A DNA stretch of 64,000 nt. Source: a bacterium (lineage in GTDB: Bacteria; Planctomycetota; UBA1135; UBA2386). The stretch's first letter is position 1; every line of letters begins with the position of its first letter. The notes below the pieces were generated by a model. The model was not told the origin of the DNA. It saw nothing but the letters and a program-made list of their open reading frames with translations, and searched no databases. The stretch is from positions 372,001-436,000 of the forward strand of contig JAUILN010000003.1 of assembly GCA_030432695.1 (NCBI GenBank), given 5' to 3'. This document shows, in pieces, positions 51,901-60,696 of this stretch. Position numbers and translations under genes: made by a program.

Positions 51901-52694
51901 CCAAGAAGGCCCTGTCGGCCAGCAAGAAGGCACTGAAGCAGACCGTCCAGCAGCAGACCATGCGGTTGCGCGAGGCGATGTGCACACAGCGCGCCTGGCC
52001 GGTCGCCGACTGGCGTCGCTTCCTCGCCGCTCATCCGGTGGTCGGCAAGCTGTGCCGTCGACTGATCTGGACCGGGACGCACGGCGATTCGCTCACCGTG
52101 TTCCGACCGCTCGACGACGGCACGCTGACCTCGGTCGACGACGACGAGGTCGAGCTGCCGGCCGATTGCGAGATCCGGCTCGCCCACAGCTCGGTCCTCG
52201 GCGACGAGGCGACCGCCGCGTGGCAGCAGCACCTCGCCGACTTCGAGGTCGACCCGCTGTTCGGCCAGTTCCCCAGCGTGTTCGCCGAACTCCCCGAGGG
52301 TTGGGAGTCGCTGCGCAAGCTGGAGACCCGGCAGGGCTGGATGACCACCGCCTTCAAGCTGCGCGGTCGAGCCACCAAGCTCGGCTACACGCGCGGCGCG
52401 GCGGCCGACGCCGGCATCTTCACGACCTACGAGAAGGCCTACCCCTCGCTCGGCCTGCAGGCGGTGCTGGAGTTCACCGGCAGCGCGCTGCCCGAGGAGG
52501 AGCGCGACGTGGCGGTGATGGCGCTGTACTTCACCCGCAGCGTGGAGGCGGGTGGCTTCGGGGCTTCGGAGGCCAACGTGCGGCTCGGCGAGGTGCCGCG
52601 CGTGCTGCTCGACGAGTCGCGAGCCGACTATGCCGCGGTCGCGGCGGAGGGGCCGGGTTTCGCGGCGGACTGGGAGACGCGCGGCGGGTGGTGA
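48939..52694 (+). CDS. DUF4132 family protein (YehI/MolR-like), full-length copy
   Basis: A 1251-residue, probably cytoplasmic protein, mostly helical, with HEAT-like repeats over the first about 900 residues. The DUF4132 core is near 950-1060: LPTAGFDAAGRQELCY, the strand RLELQLLDDLSVRITRDDGKVVKSLP, a Lys-rich coiled segment, and AWPVADWRRFLAAHPVVGKLCRRLIW. A C-terminal module of about 135 residues follows (TAFKLRGRATKLGYTRG, YPSLGLQAVLEFTG, RDVAVMALYFTRS). No N-terminal WGR domain was seen. ATG 48939 gives MLDWFRRRR, a familiar N terminus in this family. First gene of a six-gene cluster; its stop overlaps the next start (GTGA). The biochemical function of the family is unknown. Confidence 0.85.
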   Translation: MLDWFRRRRAARADDGDAIDPRSPLGKLLVAEAARLSSTGLDGRVERWLLAGDDEQVLRKIAASPAAVDCLKARCSFGGFLATVPEEFVQLWRTRHALLEIVVTEGEPEVLWRLGQLYAAATPKGGLAAFHRGTELPDWLNALLWEGTNEFPNSWSSNSTTVLAAPALVAALVAAGEPPELVVDLILGAAGATAYDASRRASTWRMAAIPEVLAELRGRVAEFLAAESAEALAGVLTGIRHVGADPGPWIDRIAELACDARKTVSSAATALVESSWPAAELRLRAIAVEAGTAERGNAMGLLLRLGNEAVRDFVAGAAAEDRSKKVRDMVAAQLADHASVAAEEVTVEFEVPPRSGEPEPGPLAAAQLEDLEVIGRAWEEQLRKLAASSRGVRSRPRAESFDARRRDALAASIGARGAWSEVPEPLLPGLLPMQRQPLDAVIEERCARGEWSLVQILRLTEHLQGGTRSQLQALVWRAPSLLTAIRERRGVGWDLRDLQDASTACGIDPEVFARALLAAPHEVNTLLSWGSAAVWPFLLEHVEIFAEQLSAARTRDRDRPWLDDERFEACLRAARSFPRLPRRLAVELWPHALGTGKQWRSQVQQLLVDEPDLRARLEEALRDGQQAVRAVAADWIAELRHEALADVVEEVLQKEKSDAARAAMLTALERCGRDVERYLDRDGLPAEARKLLKKLAKGCEWLGTVTPPEVHWADSGVALEPDVIRGWLVKAAKLKSPEPDPLLRRYVWMLRESERHALGEFLLAAWIAEDTALPRGVSDEQRSEWRNQAQSWASYYPGKTVDEVVAGWERAFLEKPLGSATASKGVLAVVAACGGPGLAGPAERYIRKWHGHRVHQSKALLAMLAWADDQAATQAVLGIAVRFRTAGIRKEAERLAGELAERKGWTMDELADRTLPTAGFDAAGRQELCYRRPAPEGEDPEDEAFVSRRLELQLLDDLSVRITRDDGKVVKSLPAARSDEAEASVKDAKKALSASKKALKQTVQQQTMRLREAMCTQRAWPVADWRRFLAAHPVVGKLCRRLIWTGTHGDSLTVFRPLDDGTLTSVDDDEVELPADCEIRLAHSSVLGDEATAAWQQHLADFEVDPLFGQFPSVFAELPEGWESLRKLETRQGWMTTAFKLRGRATKLGYTRGAAADAGIFTTYEKAYPSLGLQAVLEFTGSALPEEERDVAVMALYFTRSVEAGGFGASEANVRLGEVPRVLLDESRADYAAVAAEGPGFAADWETRGGW

Positions 52695-55600
52695 AGGGGG
52701 GGCAAGGCGAGGAGCCGGACGTGGTGGACCCGCAGTCCCGGCTCGGCGCGTCGATCCGGGAGGAGGCGGCGTTGCTGGAGCCGTTCGGGTTCCGCGACCG
52801 GCTGGTCGCGTGGCTCTCGAGCGGGGCGGACGAGGGCGTGCTGGCCGAACTCCGCGACAGCGAAGGGGCGCGCGAGGTGCTCGTCCCGGTCCCGCAGCAG
52901 CTGCGCTCCGACACGTTCTTCGCGAGCGCGTATCCAGCCCTGGTCGGCTTCCAGTCCCCCGACGTGCGTGGCTACCAGCAGCGCCTCCTGCATCGAGCCA
53001 CGCTGGCGCGTCTCGCGGCCGATCATTCCCCCGCGGTGCTCGCGCGGGTGGCCCGCTACCTGGAGGGCACCGACGCGGAGGTCGGAGGACGAGAGCTGCC
53101 CGAGTCCATCGCGCGCATCGGTTGCGGTTGGAGCCTGATGAAGCGCTGGCTCGAGCGGCACATGTACGCGGCGAGCGGAGATCCAGAGGACGCGATGGTC
53201 CCGGTCGGTTCGATCGTCGAGGCCCTCGAGTCGGTGGGGATCTCTGGCGACGGAATCGTCGACGTGCTGGTCGGGGGAGGAGAGTCGGCTCCATCGCACC
53301 GGTTGCAGAAGACCCTTTGCCAGATGCCCGGCGTCGCGCGGTTGCTGGTCGACCGATCCCGGCAGGTCGCGCTGCACCTCGAGACCGACGACGCGCCGGA
53401 CCTGGAGCTGATCCTCGAAGTCCTGGTCGACCTGTCGATGGATCCGGGTCCGTGGATCGAGCGGATCGTCACCTTGGCCTGCGATCGGCGCGTCGCCCTG
53501 CGCACCGCGGCGGAGCCCTTGGTGCGCGGGTCCTGGCCAGCCGGCGAGCCGCGGTGCCGGGAGCTGGCGGTCGAGGGACGGGTCGAGCAACGGCTGCGGG
53601 CGCTGGTGCTGTTGCGGGAATTCGGCGATGCGGCAGCGGGGGAGTTCGCGCGGTCGCGAGGCGCGGAGGACCGTTCGCCGCGGGTGCGGGAGGCGGTGTC
53701 GACGTGGGGTGGGGCGGTGGAGTCGCCGGCTGCCGTCCGGCCACGCGAGGTCGTCCCGCTCACCGCGAGGCAGCGTGACCAGCTCCGTGACCTCGACGCG
53801 GTACGCGTGGCGTCGAAGAACAACTTCCGGACCCTGTTCCCGAAGCCGAGTGGAGTCGGGGTCGCCGCCGGTGTCGGTCTGACGACGGAAGACTTCGAGG
53901 CGCTGGTCGCCTCGCTGGAGGATCCCGAGCGCTGGGCGGAGCGCCCGATGCCGGGATTTCTCGGGATCAACCGATGGGCGAGGTCGGGACTGTTCGCAGC
54001 GGTCGAGTCGGTCGCGGCGTCGGAGAACTGGTCGCTCGACCAACTCGTGCGTCTGCTGATGCAGTGCGCGGCGGAGCGACACACCTTCATCGAGAGCGAC
54101 GAGGATCGCTACTGGCCGTCGGAGCTGTTGGAGGTCCGGCTCCTGGCGAGCGTGCGCCGACGGCGGCGGGAGACCTGGACATTGCTCGACCTGCGCGACG
54201 CGCTCGTCCACGCCGGGGTGGAAGCCGGCGAAATGCTGGCGGAGATGGTGCGGCGGCCGGAGTCCTTCCAGGTCTATCTGGAGTTCGGCGAGGACGCGGT
54301 GCGGCCGCTGCTCGAGGACGGCGTCGAACGGTTGACCGACTGGCTCGATCCCGATGTGCGCGTCGATGCTCTGCAACCAGCTCAGGAGCGGCGGCGCGCA
54401 GCGGGTTGCCTGGCGGCTGTGGGGCTGCTGCACGCTCGGCCCGAGCGGCTGGAGCGCGTGCTGTGGAAGCGCGCGTTCGGCGCGTGGGAGTCCGGCCGTC
54501 GCACGATCTGGCAGTGGCTCGAAGGTGCCGAGGACTGGACCGACAGGTTGCGGGAAGCGTTGACCGATCGACGCGCGGTCGTGCGCCGGATCGCGGCGGA
54601 GTGGATCGCGGAGAGTCGGGCCAGTCTGTGCGTGACCGAGTTGAAGGCGGCGTTCCGCGCGGAACGCTCGGCCAAGGCGCGCGAGGCGATGCGTTCGGCG
54701 CTGCGGTCCCTGCACGCCGACGTCGCGGACGAGGTCGACGTCGCGGCGGTGTACAGCCAGGTCCTGGCAGAGCGCGATCGTCTGCCGAAGAGCGCGAAGT
54801 GGTTGGCGAAGGCCGAGTGGCCCGAGGTCCGGGCGGCGGGCGATGGTGCGGTGATCGATCCCGATCTCGTCGCCGGTTTCGTCGTGCGCGCAGCGCGTGG
54901 CAAGGGGGTCACGCCCGATGCGGAGCTGCGGGCCTTCGCAAGCGGCTTGGATGCCCACTCGGCCGCCGCGCTGGGATCCGCGGTGCTGAGGTCCTGGATC
55001 GCGGAGGATCTGCGGCTTCCGGAATCCCTGCCGGGTTGGATGCAGGACGAGCACGCCCGACTGCTGCTCCATGGGCGTGAACGTGCATCGAAGGAAACGG
55101 AGGGCAGTGAAGACCTACAGTCCGAGTTCGAGGGGTACTTGGCCGACCAGGAGCGCAGGTACCTGGCCACCCCGCACGGCTCGGCCATGCGCGCCGTCGG
55201 TGTGCTCGCGGTGCCCGCGGCGACCGGAGGTCCGGATCTCGTCGTGCTCGTGGCGGACTACTGCCGCGACTGGCAGCGCAGTCGCGGGCGCCAGTGCAAG
55301 ATGCTGCGGGCGATGCTCGGCTGCGGGTCCGATCCGGCTGTCGAACTCGAACTCGGTGACCGCCTCGTCCCCGCGTGCGGCTTCGACCGACTGGGCCGGA
55401 TGGAGTTGGGGTTTCCTTCGCGGAACCGATCGCGGGATGGGGCCGGGTCGCGAGGCTTCATGGCGCACCTGGACGAAGACCTGTCGGTGCGCCTGCAGGA
55501 CCCGGACGGGAAGGTCCTCCGGTCGATCCCCAGGCCACGCGCCAGCGGCGACGAGCCCGGTCGGCGGGACGCGATGCGTCGGCTCACGCAGTGTCGCCGC

Positions 55601-55948
55601 GCCATCCGCCAGGTGCTGCGCGTAGAGACGGAGCGGCTGCGTTCGATCCTCGGGTCGGAGGTGTCGTGGACTGCCGCCGGCTGGACGAACCATCGCGCTT
55701 CGCATCCAGTCCTGTGTCGCATCGACCGGCGCGTGGTGTGGGTCGCGGAGACCGACGAGGGACCGATCGGCTTCCGGCCGCTGGGGGACGGAACACTGAC
55801 CACCCTGGATGACGAGGAGCTGTCCCTGCCGGAGCGGGCGCGGGTCCGGGTCGCGACCCGCGCGCTCCTCGGCGACGAGGCCGCATCGGCCTGGCGTGAG
55901 CATTTCGTCGCCTACGAGCTGGCGTTCCTCTTCGACCAGCTCGCGTGA
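52691..55948 (+). CDS. DUF4132 family protein, second copy lacking the C-terminal module
   Basis: A 1085-residue paralogue of the preceding protein. Shared landmarks include DPGPWIERIVTLACD with GSWPAGEPRCRELAVEG (against DPG-free GPWIDRIAELACD and SSWPAAELRLRAIAVEA in the first copy), LVPACGFDRLGRMEL, LDEDLSVRLQDPDGKVLRSIP, ASHPVLCRIDRRVVW, and GFRPLGDGTLTTLDDEE. It ends at AYELAFLFDQLA, the point where the first copy continues for about 135 residues. Only 89 bp separate this stop from the next gene, so the lost module is not present in another frame. It starts at GTG overlapping the first copy's stop. The frame is open back to 50288, but that part is out of frame with the real first copy. 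Confidence 0.82.
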   Translation: MKGGQGEEPDVVDPQSRLGASIREEAALLEPFGFRDRLVAWLSSGADEGVLAELRDSEGAREVLVPVPQQLRSDTFFASAYPALVGFQSPDVRGYQQRLLHRATLARLAADHSPAVLARVARYLEGTDAEVGGRELPESIARIGCGWSLMKRWLERHMYAASGDPEDAMVPVGSIVEALESVGISGDGIVDVLVGGGESAPSHRLQKTLCQMPGVARLLVDRSRQVALHLETDDAPDLELILEVLVDLSMDPGPWIERIVTLACDRRVALRTAAEPLVRGSWPAGEPRCRELAVEGRVEQRLRALVLLREFGDAAAGEFARSRGAEDRSPRVREAVSTWGGAVESPAAVRPREVVPLTARQRDQLRDLDAVRVASKNNFRTLFPKPSGVGVAAGVGLTTEDFEALVASLEDPERWAERPMPGFLGINRWARSGLFAAVESVAASENWSLDQLVRLLMQCAAERHTFIESDEDRYWPSELLEVRLLASVRRRRRETWTLLDLRDALVHAGVEAGEMLAEMVRRPESFQVYLEFGEDAVRPLLEDGVERLTDWLDPDVRVDALQPAQERRRAAGCLAAVGLLHARPERLERVLWKRAFGAWESGRRTIWQWLEGAEDWTDRLREALTDRRAVVRRIAAEWIAESRASLCVTELKAAFRAERSAKAREAMRSALRSLHADVADEVDVAAVYSQVLAERDRLPKSAKWLAKAEWPEVRAAGDGAVIDPDLVAGFVVRAARGKGVTPDAELRAFASGLDAHSAAALGSAVLRSWIAEDLRLPESLPGWMQDEHARLLLHGRERASKETEGSEDLQSEFEGYLADQERRYLATPHGSAMRAVGVLAVPAATGGPDLVVLVADYCRDWQRSRGRQCKMLRAMLGCGSDPAVELELGDRLVPACGFDRLGRMELGFPSRNRSRDGAGSRGFMAHLDEDLSVRLQDPDGKVLRSIPRPRASGDEPGRRDAMRRLTQCRRAIRQVLRVETERLRSILGSEVSWTAAGWTNHRASHPVLCRIDRRVVWVAETDEGPIGFRPLGDGTLTTLDDEELSLPERARVRVATRALLGDEAASAWREHFVAYELAFLFDQLA

Positions 55949-56037
55949 TCGGTGTACAGCTTGAACCCGGCACCGGTCGTCCCCGTCGACGAGCTGGACG
56001 TACGATTCGCAATCGCCCTTCATTGCACGACTTCGCG

Positions 56038-57159
56038 ATGACCAGGTCCCCTTCCCCCGATGTCCTCCGCGCCGTCGCGGAGCAGCGCTGCGCCGACGAG
56101 CTCGCGGCGTTGCGTAGCTCCGACGCCGGGCCGCGGCCGCCGGGTTGGCTGCTGTCGCCGCGGGCGGTGCGCACGTTCGTCTGCGGCGGCAAGGCTGGCA
56201 AGGTGGCGATCCCGCGCAAGTTCTATGGCGACGACGCGCTGGTCGAGCGGGCGATCGTGACGTTGGCGGGGAACCGTGGGCTGCTCCTGGTCGGTGAGCC
56301 GGGGACCGCGAAGAGCCTGCTGTCGGAGCTGCTGGCGGCGGCGATCTCGGGAGACAGCACGGTGGTGGTGCAGGGGTCTGCGGCGACCACCGAGGACCAG
56401 ATCCAGTACGCCTGGAACTACGCGCTGCTGCTCAGCGAGGGGCCGAGCGAGCGGGCGCTGGTGCCGGGGCCGTTCCATCGGGCGATGACCGGTGGCAAGC
56501 TGGTCCGCTTCGAGGAGATCACCCGCTGCGCGCCGGAGGTCCAGGACACGCTGGTCGGTGTGCTGTCGGAAAAGCTGCTCGCGATCGCCGAGCTCGAAGG
56601 GGCTGCCGGGCTGGTGCAGGCGCGGCCCGGCTTCAACGTGATCGCCACCGCCAATCTCCGCGACCGCGGGGTCCACGAGATGTCGGCGGCGCTGAAGCGG
56701 CGCTTCAACTTCGAGACGGTGCGGCCGCTGGACGACCTCGACCAGGAGGTCGAACTGGTCCGCCGCGAGGCCGGGCTCGGGCTGGCAGCGCAGGGTGCCG
56801 ACGTGGCGCTCGGCGAAGACGTGGTCGCGGTGCTGGTCGAGGCCTTCCAGGACCTGCGCAGCGGGATGACCCGCGAGGGCACTGCGGTCGACCGGCCCTC
56901 GACCGTGGTGTCCACCGCCGAGGCCGTGTCGGTCTGTCTGTCGGCCGGTCTCGATGCCTACTACTACGGTGACGGTGCCCTGACCGTCGACGGCGTCGCG
57001 CGCCACCTGGCCGGCGCGGTGTTCAAGGACCAGCGCGACGATCTGACGAAGCTCCGCCATTACTTCCAGTCGGTGGCCCGGGCCCGCGCAGGCCGTGGTG
57101 CCCGCGGCAAGCTCTGGAAGCAGTTCCACGAAGCGCGTCGTCACCTGCCCGCGGAATGA
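56038..57159 (+). CDS. MoxR-type AAA+ ATPase (YehL-like)
   Basis: A 373-residue AAA+ ATPase. Seen: Walker A GEPGTAKS at 86-93, Walker B region KLVRFEEI at 154-161, sensor 1 IATANLRDRG at 202-211, and arginine-finger candidates in LKRRFNFE at 219-226. The C-terminal lid region has TVVSTAEAVSVCLSAGLDAYYYGDG. MoxR ATPases act as chaperones that mature or activate partner complexes, usually with a VWA protein such as the one encoded two genes downstream. An 89-bp gap separates it from the DUF4132 genes and may carry a separate signal. Its stop overlaps the next start as ATGA. ATG 56038 has no clear ribosome binding site. Confidence 0.9.
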   Translation: MTRSPSPDVLRAVAEQRCADELAALRSSDAGPRPPGWLLSPRAVRTFVCGGKAGKVAIPRKFYGDDALVERAIVTLAGNRGLLLVGEPGTAKSLLSELLAAAISGDSTVVVQGSAATTEDQIQYAWNYALLLSEGPSERALVPGPFHRAMTGGKLVRFEEITRCAPEVQDTLVGVLSEKLLAIAELEGAAGLVQARPGFNVIATANLRDRGVHEMSAALKRRFNFETVRPLDDLDQEVELVRREAGLGLAAQGADVALGEDVVAVLVEAFQDLRSGMTREGTAVDRPSTVVSTAEAVSVCLSAGLDAYYYGDGALTVDGVARHLAGAVFKDQRDDLTKLRHYFQSVARARAGRGARGKLWKQFHEARRHLPAE

Positions 57160-59585
57160 GCGAGCTGCTGCAGGAATGGCGGCACGAGCCGCTCGACCGC
57201 GACGCCGCAGTGGTGCTGGTGCCGATCCGCCACCACAGCCCGGCCTGTGCGCGGCATCTGCGCGCGCTGCTGGGAGCGGTGCGTCCGGCCGCGGTGCTGA
57301 TCGAGGCGCCGTGCGACGCGGAACCGCTGATCCCGCACCTCCTCGCCGACGACGCCGAGCCGCCGCTGGCCCTCTACACCACCTGGATCGAACGGCAGGG
57401 CCGCGACGAGCCGCGGCACCACGCGAGCTACTGGCCGCTCTGCGAGTATTCGCCGGAGTGGGTCGCGCTGCGCACCGCTGCGGAGCTGGGCGCAGAGATC
57501 GGTTTCGTCGACCTCGACTTCGCGCGGATGGTGCAGGCCGGTCGGCGTGGCGAGCGGGATCGCATCGACAGTCTGCAGGACGAGGCCCACCTGCAGCGGG
57601 GGCGCTACCTCGATGCATTGGTCCGCGCCGCCGGCGTGCGCGACCCGAACGAACTCTGGGACCACCTCTTCGAGTGCCCGGCCGACCGCGATCCGTGGGC
57701 GTTCTTCGACGGCGTCCTGGCCTACTGCTCGGCGTCGCGGCACGGCAGCGATCCAGCCGAACTCGAGCACGACGGCACCCTGGCGCGCGAGGCCGAGATG
57801 GTGCGTCGTGTCGCTGCGGCGCGCGGGCGGCATCCCGGGCGCCGGATCGTGGTGGTGACCGGCGGGTTCCACTCGGTCGCGCTGCGTGCGGTCGATTGGT
57901 CCGCGGAGTCGGGCGGCCCGCCGACCGCCCTCTCGCCGGACTCCCAGGTCACCCTGATGCGCTACGCCTACGAGCAGCTCGACCGGCTGAACGGCTACGC
58001 GGCGGGCATGCCGAGCCCCGGCTTCTACGAGCGGCAGTGGCGCGGCGAGGCGGTCGAACACACGGTGACCGCGTTCGGTCGCGCGTTGCGAGTTCTGCGT
58101 CCCGAGGGCGCCTCGGCCGCCGACTCGATCGCCGCGGTCGAGCAGGTGCGCGGGTTGGCGGCGTTGCGTGGTCACCACCGCATCGGGCGGCAGGACCTCC
58201 TCGATGCGATCACCTCGACGTTCGTGAAGGGCAGCGACGACGTCGAGGGCGTCGCGGTGCAGGCCGTGGCCCGGAAGCTCCTGGCCGGTGAGCGGCGCGG
58301 GCGGATCCCGAGTGATGCAGCCACTCCGCCGCTGGTCGCCGACTTCGAGGCCGGAGCCGACCGGCATCGGCTATCGCGCGAGGGCGGTGCTCGGCGCGAG
58401 CTGGTCCTCGACGGCTACCGCAAGGCCGCGCACCGCGCCGCCAGCCGCTTCCTGCACCGGCTCGCCGTGCTCGACGTGCCGTTCGCGCAGAAGGTCCGCG
58501 GTCCCGACTTCGCCCGCGGCACCGACCTCGACCGGATCCAGGAGGTCTGGTCGTACGCCTGGCAACCTGCCACCGAGTCGGCGCTGATCGAGGCCTCGCG
58601 CTACGGCGCGTCGCTGCGCGAGGCGGCGGCAGCGCGAATCGGTGAGCGGCTCGCGCAGGCACGCGACGGCGATCGTCGCGCCGACCGGGCTGCCGAACTC
58701 CTGGTGCAGGCTGCGGTCTGCGGACTGCACGACCAGCTCCCCCGGCTGCTCGCCGCGGTCGCAGCACTGGTCGCCGAGGAAGGGCGCTTCGACGCCGCGG
58801 TCGCCGCCTGCGAGCGCCTGCGATTGGTGGCCCAGGCCTGCGAGCCGCTCGAGCTGCACCGGACGGACGAGGTGGGCAAGGTCTTCACCGCCGACGCCGT
58901 CCTCGCCGCTGCCGCGACCGCGTGGCAGCGGGCCGCGCTCCTGTTGGCCGAGGCTCGGAGCTGGCCCGACGACGAGGTCCAGGCGCTGCTCGACGCGCTC
59001 GCGGACTGGCGCGCCGCGGCCGACGACGTGTTCGGGGGCTCGGGCCCGTTCGACCGGCACGCCGACGAGGTCCTTGCCGCGGTCGCGCGCGGGACCGAAG
59101 GCGCGCCCGAGGTGCCCGGTGCAGCACTCGGCCTGCTGCATGGCAGCGGGGCCGCGACCGACCGCGAGGTGGCGGTCGCGGTCCGCGGCCGACTCGCTGG
59201 CGCAGCGCTGGCCGGCAGCCGCTTCGTCCGGGGCCTGTTCCACACCGACCGCTCCGCGGTGTGGCAGGTCGGCGAGGTCCTCGAAGCGCTCGACGACCTG
59301 CTGGCGACGATCGACGAAGACGAGTTCCTGCGCCTGTGCCCGCACCTGCGCCTGGCGTTCTCGCAACTGGCGCCGCGCGAACTCGACGCGGTTGGCCGGC
59401 GGGTGGCCGAGCGGGCGGGAGTCGCGACCTCGCGTCCGCTCGCCGCGACCGCGCTGGTCGACGCCGACACCGCGGTCCGCATCCGCGCGGTCGATCGGCT
59501 CCTGGCCGAGGAACTCGCCGCCGATGGATTGGGTGCCTGGCTCGCGGGCGACGACGCGCCACCTGGAGGTCCGGTCGATGGCTGA
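57156..59585 (+). CDS. DUF5682 family protein (YehM-like)
   Basis: An 809-residue, probably cytoplasmic protein. The N-terminal 245 residues hold the family's conserved points: VPIRHHSPACARHL at 22-35, VLIEAPCDAEPLIPHL at 47-62, SYWPLCEYSPEW near 91-102, and VVVTGGFHSVAL near 232-243. The two His-containing strands recall the TraB/ChaN-like fold, which I infer only from pattern. The remainder is helical, with Ala/Leu/Arg-rich repeats, and includes LVTDAEDAIT-type segments such as HRIGRQDLLDAITSTF. Its start overlaps the AAA+ gene stop and its end overlaps the VWA gene by 8 nt, so all three are coupled. Function is unknown. Confidence 0.82.
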   Translation: MSELLQEWRHEPLDRDAAVVLVPIRHHSPACARHLRALLGAVRPAAVLIEAPCDAEPLIPHLLADDAEPPLALYTTWIERQGRDEPRHHASYWPLCEYSPEWVALRTAAELGAEIGFVDLDFARMVQAGRRGERDRIDSLQDEAHLQRGRYLDALVRAAGVRDPNELWDHLFECPADRDPWAFFDGVLAYCSASRHGSDPAELEHDGTLAREAEMVRRVAAARGRHPGRRIVVVTGGFHSVALRAVDWSAESGGPPTALSPDSQVTLMRYAYEQLDRLNGYAAGMPSPGFYERQWRGEAVEHTVTAFGRALRVLRPEGASAADSIAAVEQVRGLAALRGHHRIGRQDLLDAITSTFVKGSDDVEGVAVQAVARKLLAGERRGRIPSDAATPPLVADFEAGADRHRLSREGGARRELVLDGYRKAAHRAASRFLHRLAVLDVPFAQKVRGPDFARGTDLDRIQEVWSYAWQPATESALIEASRYGASLREAAAARIGERLAQARDGDRRADRAAELLVQAAVCGLHDQLPRLLAAVAALVAEEGRFDAAVAACERLRLVAQACEPLELHRTDEVGKVFTADAVLAAAATAWQRAALLLAEARSWPDDEVQALLDALADWRAAADDVFGGSGPFDRHADEVLAAVARGTEGAPEVPGAALGLLHGSGAATDREVAVAVRGRLAGAALAGSRFVRGLFHTDRSAVWQVGEVLEALDDLLATIDEDEFLRLCPHLRLAFSQLAPRELDAVGRRVAERAGVATSRPLAATALVDADTAVRIRAVDRLLAEELAADGLGAWLAGDDAPPGGPVDG

Positions 59586-60696
59586 CGATTCCGCCGACCT
59601 CGACCGCTGGCGCCTGGTCCTCGGCCGCTTCGCCGAGCAGTCCTTGGGCAGCCCTGCCTCCGCCGAGGCCGCCCGCCGCGCGCGCCTGCTCGACCATCTC
59701 TACGGTCGAGGGCCGGCGGGCCGTGGCGTCGGTGGGACCGGTGCCGGCTCGGGTGACAGCCAGCTCACGGTGCCGGAGTGGATCCGTGGGGTCCGCGACC
59801 TGTTCCCGGCCGAGGCCTGCGAGGTCGTCACCGCGCATGCGCTCGAGCAGTTCGGACTGACCGAGCTGGTCACCGATGCCGAGACCCTCCGGTCGATGGA
59901 GCCGAACATGGACCTGCTGAAGGCGGTGCTGACCTTCAAGGGCACGATGCACGGCGAGGTCCTCGAGGTCGCGCGGGCGGTGGTCCGCAAGGTCGTCGAC
60001 CAGCTCCGCGAGCGCCTCGCCACCCAGGTGCAACAGGCGCTGTCGGGTCGACGCGACGTGCGGGCCCGCCGGCGCCACGGCCGCTCGCGGGACCTCGACT
60101 TCCGCGAGACCCTGCGCCGCAGCCTGCGGCATTGGGACCCGCAGGCCGGCCGGCTGGCTGCGGTCGACCCGCGCTTCACCTCGCGCCTGCGTCGCCGCCT
60201 CGCCTGGGAGATCTCGATCCTGGTCGACTGCTCGGGTTCGATGCTCGACTCGGTGATCCACTCCGCGGTGATGGCGGGGATCTTCCAGGCCTTGCCGGGC
60301 TTCCGCGTGCGGCTGTGTGCCTTCGACACCGAGGTCGTCGATCTCACCGACCACGTCGACGATCCGGTCGAGGTCCTGATGAGCGTGCAGCTCGGTGGGG
60401 GCACCCACATCGCGCGGGCTGTGGAGTACGCCGAGCAGCGGATCGAGCAGCCGAGCCGCACGATGCTGGTGCTGGTCACCGACTTCTTCGAGGGTGGTGG
60501 GCCGGCGCGGTTGGTCGCCGCGGTGAAGCGGCTGAGTGGTGCCGGCGTGCGGGTGCTCGGCCTGGCCGCGCTCGATGCTTCGGCTCGTCCCGTCTACGAC
60601 CATCGGTTGGCCGCAGAGTGCGTCGCTGCAGGCGCCGACGTGGCGGCCCTCACCCCGGAGCAGCTCGCGGCATGGATCGGTCGGGTGATCTCCTGA
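59578..60696 (+). CDS. VWA-domain protein (YehP-like)
   Basis: A 372-residue protein with a helical N-terminal part (about 1-200) and a C-terminal von Willebrand factor A domain. The metal-ion-dependent adhesion site is intact: DCSGS at 217-221 (DxSxS), GGGTH for the conserved Thr, and LVTDFFEGGG for the conserved Asp. VWA proteins commonly pair with MoxR ATPases, docking them onto targets through the metal site. ATG 59578 lies inside the DUF5682 gene (8-nt overlap), and the next gene begins 25 nt before its stop. No signal peptide or membrane segment is present. Confidence 0.9.
   Translation: MADDSADLDRWRLVLGRFAEQSLGSPASAEAARRARLLDHLYGRGPAGRGVGGTGAGSGDSQLTVPEWIRGVRDLFPAEACEVVTAHALEQFGLTELVTDAETLRSMEPNMDLLKAVLTFKGTMHGEVLEVARAVVRKVVDQLRERLATQVQQALSGRRDVRARRRHGRSRDLDFRETLRRSLRHWDPQAGRLAAVDPRFTSRLRRRLAWEISILVDCSGSMLDSVIHSAVMAGIFQALPGFRVRLCAFDTEVVDLTDHVDDPVEVLMSVQLGGGTHIARAVEYAEQRIEQPSRTMLVLVTDFFEGGGPARLVAAVKRLSGAGVRVLGLAALDASARPVYDHRLAAECVAAGADVAALTPEQLAAWIGRVIS

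Noticed and set aside
50288..52690. Upstream extension of the second DUF4132 frame
   Set aside because: It overlaps the first DUF4132 gene in another frame; the coupled GTG at 52691 explains the start.
48192..53294. 1700-residue open frame antisense to the DUF4132 genes
   Set aside because: Composition is typical of a shadow frame, and both DUF4132 proteins on the other strand are coherent and paralogous.
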